NCBI GenBank assembly: GCA_034231615.1
Contig: CM067311.1
Location: forward strand, 13,208,310-13,272,309
DNA from: Meghimatium bilineatum
Taxonomy: Eukaryota > Mollusca > Gastropoda > Stylommatophora > Philomycidae
Direction of reading: 5' to 3'
Length of the DNA: 64,000 nt
Numbering within the stretch: the stretch's first letter is position 1; each line of letters opens with the position of its first letter. Positions 57,931 to 64,000 of the stretch are shown one piece after another. Below the pieces are notes generated by a model that saw only the letters and a list, made by a program, of their open reading frames with translations, was not told the origin of the DNA and made no database searches. Both the position numbers and the translations under genes were made by a program.

Positions 57931-58730
57931 CAGTTTACAAGTTTCAATTTCTCTTAAATTGGTGGAAGTTCACTACGAGCCACTCATTTCAGTGAGAGCA
58001 GCAATTTAGTTGTACTGGTCAGCTAACACCTGGCATAATCTGCACTGCTATTAAGTGTTGCCCATTATTTCTGCCTGCCTCATTGGACACATTGAAATAG
58101 ATGAAACATGGGAAAACTGATTTGTATAATGTATAGAACCTAGACAAAACAAGCAATCAGTAATACTCAGACTGGGTACATGGAATGCAAGAACCATATG
58201 CCTTAGACTCTGACATGACAAATGAACCATCTATTCATAAACCCATAATCTGTCAGGGTCATTGCGGTACTACATTAGATGCATCTCCTTTGTAGTATTT
58301 CTTTAGGCATACAGTATAATTGGTCATAACATTTTTCTATCTTGCACAGCATAGAGAGTTCAATAAAATCACTGAGTCTATTGGTGATTGCGTTGCCAGC
58401 CAAGTGAGATCTGCTGTCACTACCTCTATTTCCATTCTTGTACTTGATGTTATAGTGGGATATGCAGCTCACTTCTTAGCTAATTTCATGCCATTTTGGT
58501 AGGCCACGAAACCCCAACCACACATGTGTATTTCTTGTGTTACTGAGCCATCTGTGTAAATTATATGTAGCTTCAAGTGCTGCAGTATGAGTTCTTGGAT
58601 CATCCCTCTGTTCTGTTGACAGCCCAGTCACTGCACTCTCATCACAGCTGTTGTCAATAACTTTCTATCTTTGCTAAATGCCACCCATTCACAGCTTCTT
58701 CCCATTTCTTCCAGCTCACAAACTCTTGAG
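57931..58730. other. Intergenic, mostly unrecognised
   Basis: 58230-58280 (ataatctgtcagggtcattg) is another short LINE end in antisense. 58340-58500 may be RNase H-like LINE sequence but I could not confirm a motif. Confidence 0.4.
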
Positions 58731-58850
58731 TCTGTGATGGCCAAAGTACTGGGTTCAAATCTCACCGCAGACAATTGTATATTCATATTGTTCAGAGAGA
58801 CGGCAAACTACTGAATGTATTTATATTGCATAGAAAATAAATAAAGACAA
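58731..58850 (+). mobile_element. tRNA-like SINE head and body
   Basis: GTCTGTGATGGCCAAAGTAC, then a B box GGGTTCAAATCTC and gcagacaattgtatattcat. Related to 3110-3200. Confidence 0.6.
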
Positions 58851-58943
58851 AAAATGCTGTGTTGATGCTATGTCCTGAATAGAATACACTACTAAAAGAA
58901 AAATATTAATGAAGAAGCACTCTGAGAAACTAGATTTTGAGTT

Positions 58944-59250
58944 TCTTGGTACCATCAAAGATAAACTAGACAAGTCTTGGTACCATCAAGGATAAACTAG
59001 ACAAGTCTTGGTACCATCAAGGATAAACTAGACAAGTCTTGGTACCATCATGGAGAAACTAGACAAGTCTTGGTACCATCAAGGATAAACTAGACAAGTC
59101 TTAGTACCATCATGGAGAAACTAGACAAGTCTTGGTACCATCAAGGATAAACTAGACAAGGGTCTTGGTACCATAAAAGGAAAAACTAGACAAGTCTTGG
59201 TACCATCAATGAGAAACTAGACAAGTCTTGGTACCATCAATGAGAAACAG
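58944..59250. repeat. Minisatellite, 31-bp unit, about 10 copies
   Basis: Unit gtcttggtaccatcaaggat, then aaactagacaa, with a variant 'catggagaaac'. Confidence 0.96.
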
Positions 59251-59356
59251 TTATTACTTGAATGTTTTATGTGAAGAACAATTAAGAATGGAATTGGTTT
59301 CACCTAAGAATAACATGCATCAACTGCATAAACATTCACAATGCTATAGTACATGA

Positions 59357-59443
59357 GGAAAGGAAAGTTAGTGTGTGAGGAAAGAAATGTTAGTGTGTGA
59401 GGAAAGAAATGTTAATGTGTGATGAAAGAAAAGTTAATGTGCA
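59357..59443. repeat. Short tandem repeat, 22-bp unit, 4 copies
   Basis: Unit gtgtgaggaaagaaatgtta, then at. Confidence 0.9.
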
Positions 59444-59519
59444 AATCTAAATACATTTTGAACCAAAAAATGCAATGTTTGTTTTCTGTTTATCTGTTTA
59501 TACACTATATAGGTCTTTT

Positions 59520-59685
59520 TTTTTATTCTGTTCATTCTCAAACTCCCATGGATATCTCTTATAGTAGCACAGTGATCCTACAAGATTTCCAATAGAATAT
59601 AGTTCACACAACAGAAATGTGTTGTGTTGCCATTTTATTTGCACCAATGGCCTGACACCTTTGGCTTTGGTAACTAATACATTCA
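59520..59685 (-). mobile_element. SINE A, short form, diverged
   Basis: attctgttcattctcaaact at the tail side, then ccatagtccg-type block replaced by tagttcacacaacagaaatg, and gccattttatttgcaccaat, ggcctgacaccttt at its head. Reverse orientation, no target duplication seen. Confidence 0.75.
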
Positions 59686-59739
59686 ATGTTTTTATATCTG
59701 CTGAACAGTATAATAGTATAATCGACCAGCCATACAAGA

Positions 59740-60170
59740 GAATATTACTGAAATGACTAATGTCTGCTTCACAAGGTAATCCAAACTATATTATGGATCT
59801 GAAACATGGACAACCTACACAAGACATGAGAGGAGACTAAACACCTTTCAGCTAAGATGTCTGAGCAAAATCTTACATTAAATGGCACGATAAAATCACC
59901 AATATAGAACTTTTATTCCACACTCAGCTACCATCTGCCATGGAAACACTTAATAAAAAGAGATTGCGAGGGCTGGACCATGTCCACAGAATGCCAAATT
60001 GTCACATTCCACAATAAGTACTATTCAGAGAAGCTTCTGAAGGTCTGTGGTAGTCCCATGCTGAGATACAAAGACATTTGTAAGTCATCAATGAAAGATT
60101 TCTTCAAAATTTAGCAAACATGGCCAAAACTTGAGCTGTCTGGAGGCACAATCTGCGTGCTGGTTGGTTC
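59740..60170 (+). mobile_element. LINE RT C-terminal relic
   Basis: Frameshifted plus-strand coding with LPSAMETLNKKRLRGLDHVH-like residues, RMPNCHIP and LRYKDICKSSMKDFF. R-LGH--RM...Y-FE--LR-KD-CK is a known LINE C-terminal arrangement. Confidence 0.72.
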
Positions 60171-60509
60171 GATGTTGTTTAGGAACAATATAATAAAAGA
60201 TATGGAAGATAAAAGGGAAAGATGAAAACAAACATCTTCTGTTGCTTTAACATCATGATCGCTTAGAAAGTCTTCTATTACTGAGAGAAAAGGCTCATTG
60301 ACTTGTTTTTGTTTGTTTTCTTAATGATCGTCTGCAAGATGCAAAAAGCCATTCAGTAAATTCTAAATATTACAGAAAGTTATGCTATATTTTTATAAAG
60401 AAAATTAACTGCTTGTGTTACAGTGATTCAATGGTGGAGCAAAGACGAATAATACTACAATCTGCCATGTATGCTATGAGAGGAAACTAAGAAGATGTAG
60501 GGTTTATTA
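60171..60509. other. Intergenic, nothing recognised
   Basis: A weak SINE A-like block (gagcaaagacgaataatact, ctatgagaggaaactaagaa) lies at 60437-60500. Confidence 0.4.
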
Positions 60510-60683
60510 TAGTGGAATCCCCTTATAACAACTTGATCCAGACCAACAAAATATGTATGTAATAACAGAAATTTACCATGTACAGTACAAACAATAAAGA
60601 ATAAATATAATTGGGGATTTTTAAATGTGTTGCTATATAGGGAAATGTGTTATAAGAGAATTCTGTATAGAGGAATTCCACTA
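60510..60683 (-). mobile_element. MITE, 174 bp, second copy, inverted
   Basis: Plus strand starts tagtggaatccccttataac and ends gtatagaggaattccacta, flanked by TA (60508-60509, 60684-60685). It is the reverse of 38458-38631 over its whole length (shared aattggggattt, atatagggaaat). Confidence 0.88.
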
Positions 60684-60846
60684 TACCAATCCTCATGATT
60701 TTTTTCTGCAATGACTTCTGGGAAGAAATCATGACTGAACTTCTGGTAGGGAATCAACCCTTTTTACCTAACAGTTTGTCTCAAAAATGCAGGATGGTCA
60801 CAGCAAAGACCTCTCTAAAGTAAAAGACTTCCTAGATCCTAGCATT

Positions 60847-61076
60847 GCTCCCTACAGTTACATTTAACCAGTGATCTTGGACTTGCTCCCTACAGTTACA
60901 TTTAACCAGTGATCTTGGACTTGCTCCCTACAGTTACATTTAACCAGTGATCTTGGATTTGCTCCCTACAGTTACATTTAACCAATCATATTGGACTTGA
61001 TCCCTACAGTTATATTTACCAATCATCTTAGACTAGCTCCCTATAGTTACATTTAACCAGTCATCTGGGACTTTGC
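60847..61076. repeat. Minisatellite, 38-bp unit, 6 copies
   Basis: Unit gctccctacagttacattta, then accagtgatcttggactt. Divergence increases to the right. Confidence 0.95.
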
Positions 61077-61139
61077 TAAATCTATTTTAAAAAGCTGTTG
61101 TCTTTCTCAGGGTGAATTATGGTTGATAGTATTCACACC

Positions 61140-61670
61140 TGCCGTTCTTATTTCTTTCTAGCATCAGGAATTGCAAGCGATTAGCTCTTACTTCCTATGT
61201 GCAGTTGGGTGGTTTTTATGAGCGTTCTTTCATACCCAGGAGACTTTGGCTTAATGCAAATGCCTAATGAAGGAGCGTTCTACTCGGATGGAGTGTTGTC
61301 GATCCAGGGCCAAATGTGTCACCTTGGTTGAATTGAGTCCATGTTTGTTCAAGGTTATCTTGATTTTTTTCTATCCACCGTTTTCGTGGTCTGCCTGTAG
61401 CTTTGTGTTCGGATATTCTTTTGTTATATGCTCTTATTGGTATTTAGGCTCATTCTCATAAGGTGACCGAACCATTTGACTTGTTGTCTTTTGATATGTT
61501 CAATACATGATATTATACCTACCCTTTTCCTAATTGCTTTATTTCTTATTTTATCTAGTTTAGCAACCATTACAGCTTTTCTCATATATTTCATTTCACA
61601 TGTAATGATTTTTCTTTGCTGTGAGACTATTAAAGACCATTTTTGGCATTGGTAGCATGGTGTTGATTAA
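61140..61670 (-). mobile_element. LINE tail repeat and RT C-terminal relic, antisense
   Basis: 61140-61260 is the reverse of 20690-20830. 61290-61670 on the minus strand codes for CYQCQKWSL-like, TCEMKYMRKAVMVAKLDKIR and WFGHLMRMSLNT-like residues, as in 43830-44250. Confidence 0.75.
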
Positions 61671-62099
61671 AAAACTGTCCCACTGAACAAAAAACATCAC
61701 AAAATGAATGTGTCTTAGGGATTCTTATTGTGAAATTTTGTTTAATTACGGGGAGACACGGCCACATCTGTAACTCAACACTTTTGATAAGAAATTTAGA
61801 AATTTTGATAAGACGCATAAATCGCTACATCCAACTATCTTCACTCTACACACTGAGAGGACCCCAATATGAACCTAGTAGGGGTGCCCCTCAGTGCGTT
61901 GCATGCAGCTCAATTTATCTGCAGCTGAGGTTGTGATTTAAAAAAATCTCCAAGTCACAAAAGCTGTATGAAATACTAATGGTTACTGTTATAGCCTAAC
62001 TATGAATGTAAAAAAATAAATAAATAGTAATAAACAAAAGAACAAAGACATTTTTTCTACTTTACGGTCCAACTGGGACCTTTTTCAAGAAACACATAA

Positions 62100-62345
62100 A
62101 CAAGAAAAACTTACAACTTTTGTTACTGCATGTTTTCCTGTGAAGGAGTTCAGAGAGACTTTTTATGAGTTGTGGAAATAAAGGCTGATTTGCCATAGCA
62201 GACACCTCAACATATATAGGAAGGATTTTAATTGTACCTCCAAAAGATACAATCCTGTCCCAACCGTGGATTGAACCCAGGACATCAAGGGTCTGAGTAC
62301 AGAGTTCTAACAACATGGCCATGAGCTCCACTAGCTCCACACATA
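62100..62345 (-). mobile_element. tRNA-like SINE, family D
   Basis: Minus-strand head: GTGGAGCTCATGGCCATGTT, then the B box GGGTTCAATCCACGG (about 62265-62280). The body carries acctccaaaagatacaatcc and tgtggaaataaaggc. Related fragment at 4480-4640. Confidence 0.65.
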
Positions 62346-62559
62346 AACAAGAAACACAAAATTATCAAAATATACATGTGATTATTTGGAGATGTCTTTC
62401 TTACTCACAATATTAAAAAGTTGGACTGTGGACACGTGATGTGGCCACATCTCCCCATAAAGCACCATAATTTTTTTTCATACACAGTGTTGTCAGAATT
62501 TATTTCACATTGTGCTAGCAAGGAGACCAAAATCAACGCTGAATGAAATATGATCTTGG

Positions 62560-62960
62560 TTAACAGCAACGGTACAGAAGCACAAACCAACATGATAAAT
62601 TGGTATAACTTTGAGGACTTGAATATTTTCAAATACCTCGGATGCTGCATAGGCCTATGTAGAAATGGAAAACACAAAACAGACGTAGAGATAGGTCCCT
62701 AAGGCTGGAGATGGATGTAGCGGATCTGTCAAGGTTAACTTTAATGTGGAAAAGCAAAATCAGTGTTAGTGTGAAAAATTAACTTTGAAACTCACTTATG
62801 TTGTCTATTGTGTTGTGTTGGTGTGAAAGATGAACACTCACTGCAGTCATGGAGAGAGGTTACAAACCTTCGAATACAAATGTTACAGACGAATTCTGCG
62901 CATCTCCTATAGAGAACATGAGACAAATGTGTTAATCAAGTGCCATGCCGAATGGCATAG
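62560..62960 (+). mobile_element. LINE RT C-terminal relic
   Basis: gaatattttcaaatacctcg encodes IFKYLG. 62770-62930 encodes a frameshifted LTYVVYCVVLV, then LQTFEYKCYRRILRISY-like residues. Same family as 53540-54110. Confidence 0.72.
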
Positions 62961-63177
62961 GCAATAATGTTTCTCTACAACTCTCTGCCTCTCATGTTGT
63001 CAATAAGCTTGGTTGGTGAGCTTTTACCAAGCGACAATACTAGTCCATCTAGCGACAAATGTGTACGTTAGAAATAAAATAGATTCATACAGGTCTATAA
63101 GAATCATTACTGCCAATAGTAAAGCGACAAATATACCTACTTGCATGGTTTATAGGTCTGTTTTTAAGGGAGGTGGG

Positions 63178-63845
63178 TGTTCAACTACCCCCTTCCACCC
63201 TTAGGAAATCATAACATCTTTTTTATTGCTAGGAATTTAGCCAAAAGGTGGGTGAAACCCCTACATTGACGATTTTTCCACAAAAAGGTCACCTTTCTCA
63301 TCAAAAAAGTCATCGGCTTTCTCATCAAAAATGTCATCTGCTTTCTCATAAAAAAAGTAATCAGCTTTCTCATAAAAAAAGTCATCAGCTTTCATATTAA
63401 AAAAGTCATCAGCTTTCGCATCAAAAAAGTCATCAGCTTTCGCATCAAAAAAGTCATCAGTTTTCGCATCAAAAAAGTTATCGGCATTTTCATCAAAAAA
63501 GTCATCAGCTTTCGCATAAAAAAAGTAATCAGCTTTTGCATTAAAAAAGTTATCGGCTTTCTCATCAAAAAAGTCATCAGCTTTCGCATAAAAAAGTTAT
63601 CTTCTTTCGCATCAAAAAAGTCATCCTCTTTCACATCTAAAAAGTCATCCGCTTTCACATAAAGAAATTCATCCGCTTTCGCATCAAAAAAGTTATCCGC
63701 TTTCGCATTAAAAAAGTTATCGGCTTTCGCATCAAAAAGAGGCAATTACATACAAAAATGGACAAATGCCTTTTTTCACATTATTTTATAGGTAAACCCC
63801 CTTCCTCAATGAAAACTTGTCTACGGCCCTGATGGGTTTTTTTAC
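63178..63845 (+). mobile_element. Unclassified dispersed element, copy expanded by an internal array
   Basis: Outer parts match 54840-55085 block by block (cttccacccttaggaaatca, acgatttttccac, caaatgcctttttt, cggccctgatggg). The internal 'aaggccatcgcctttctcat' segment of that copy is replaced by the array at 63281-63740. Confidence 0.82.
63281..63740. repeat. Minisatellite, about 24-bp unit, about 19 copies
   Basis: Unit gctttcgcatcaaaaaagtc, then atca. Divisible by three, hence a 117-codon antisense ORF of FLMRKLMT-type repeats, not regarded as coding. Lies inside the element 63178-63845. Confidence 0.96.
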
Positions 63846-63859
63846 GTGTTTTGATATGA

Positions 63860-64000
63860 TTATTCGTCATAAACTATACTACAGGGAACAGTCGAGGTTG
63901 GAAGAAGCAGACGAAGACTAAGAAAATCATGGACAGGCGGCATCAAGGGCTGGATAGGTCAAGGTATTTTCACACTCATCTGCGTTGCTGAAGATAGAAT
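63860..64000 (+). mobile_element. LINE 3' end fragment, cut by window end
   Basis: actacagggaacagtcgagg, then gaagcagacgaagactaaga and tcatctgcgttgctgaagat match 55086-55250 and 53900-54030. Confidence 0.75.

Overview
The window is nuclear DNA of an animal. It holds spliced coding exons with GT-AG introns, about 36% GC by eye, many non-LTR retrotransposon relics, tRNA-like SINEs and long minisatellites. The retrotransposons (an RTE/CR1-like family ending in a C2H2 zinc finger, and I/Jockey-like elements with RNase H) and the invertebrate-like DNA polymerase theta suggest an invertebrate, perhaps a mollusc or another lophotrochozoan. Species cannot be fixed from the sequence alone.

One host gene is recognisable: the 3' three-quarters of POLQ (DNA polymerase theta) on the + strand, 2013-47872. 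I could assemble 17 exons. Every junction is GT-AG, every phase closes, and the exons total 5,955 bases: 1,984 codons plus stop. They encode the C-terminal part of the Hel308-like helicase (exons 1-3 of the window), a 3.27 kb exon for the disordered central region (10279-13547), an exonuclease-like fold without its catalytic acids (end of the central exon to about 28.6 kb), and a complete family A polymerase domain with motifs A, B and C (30.3-47.9 kb). The 5' part, with the start codon and helicase ATPase core (about 600 codons by comparison with human POLQ), lies outside the window. The polymerase motif A reads DYCQLELR, with Cys where the family has Ser.

The 16 complete introns (0.9-6.2 kb) are dominated by tandem arrays with units of 20-55 bp. 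At least 11 introns carry one, together about 10 kb. They also contain LINE fragments, five SINE copies with perfect target-site duplications, a DNA-transposon MITE and a mariner-like transposase relic. Several arrays can be traced to a mobile element in which they arose. A short inverted patch of the intron 3 minisatellite sits inside a LINE in intron 4.

From 47.9 kb to the end I see no host gene. The region is a mosaic of LINE fragments in both orientations, a second MITE copy, more minisatellites and a 0.4 kb AT-rich direct duplication. No rRNA, functional tRNA, CRISPR array or bacterial-type operon is present.
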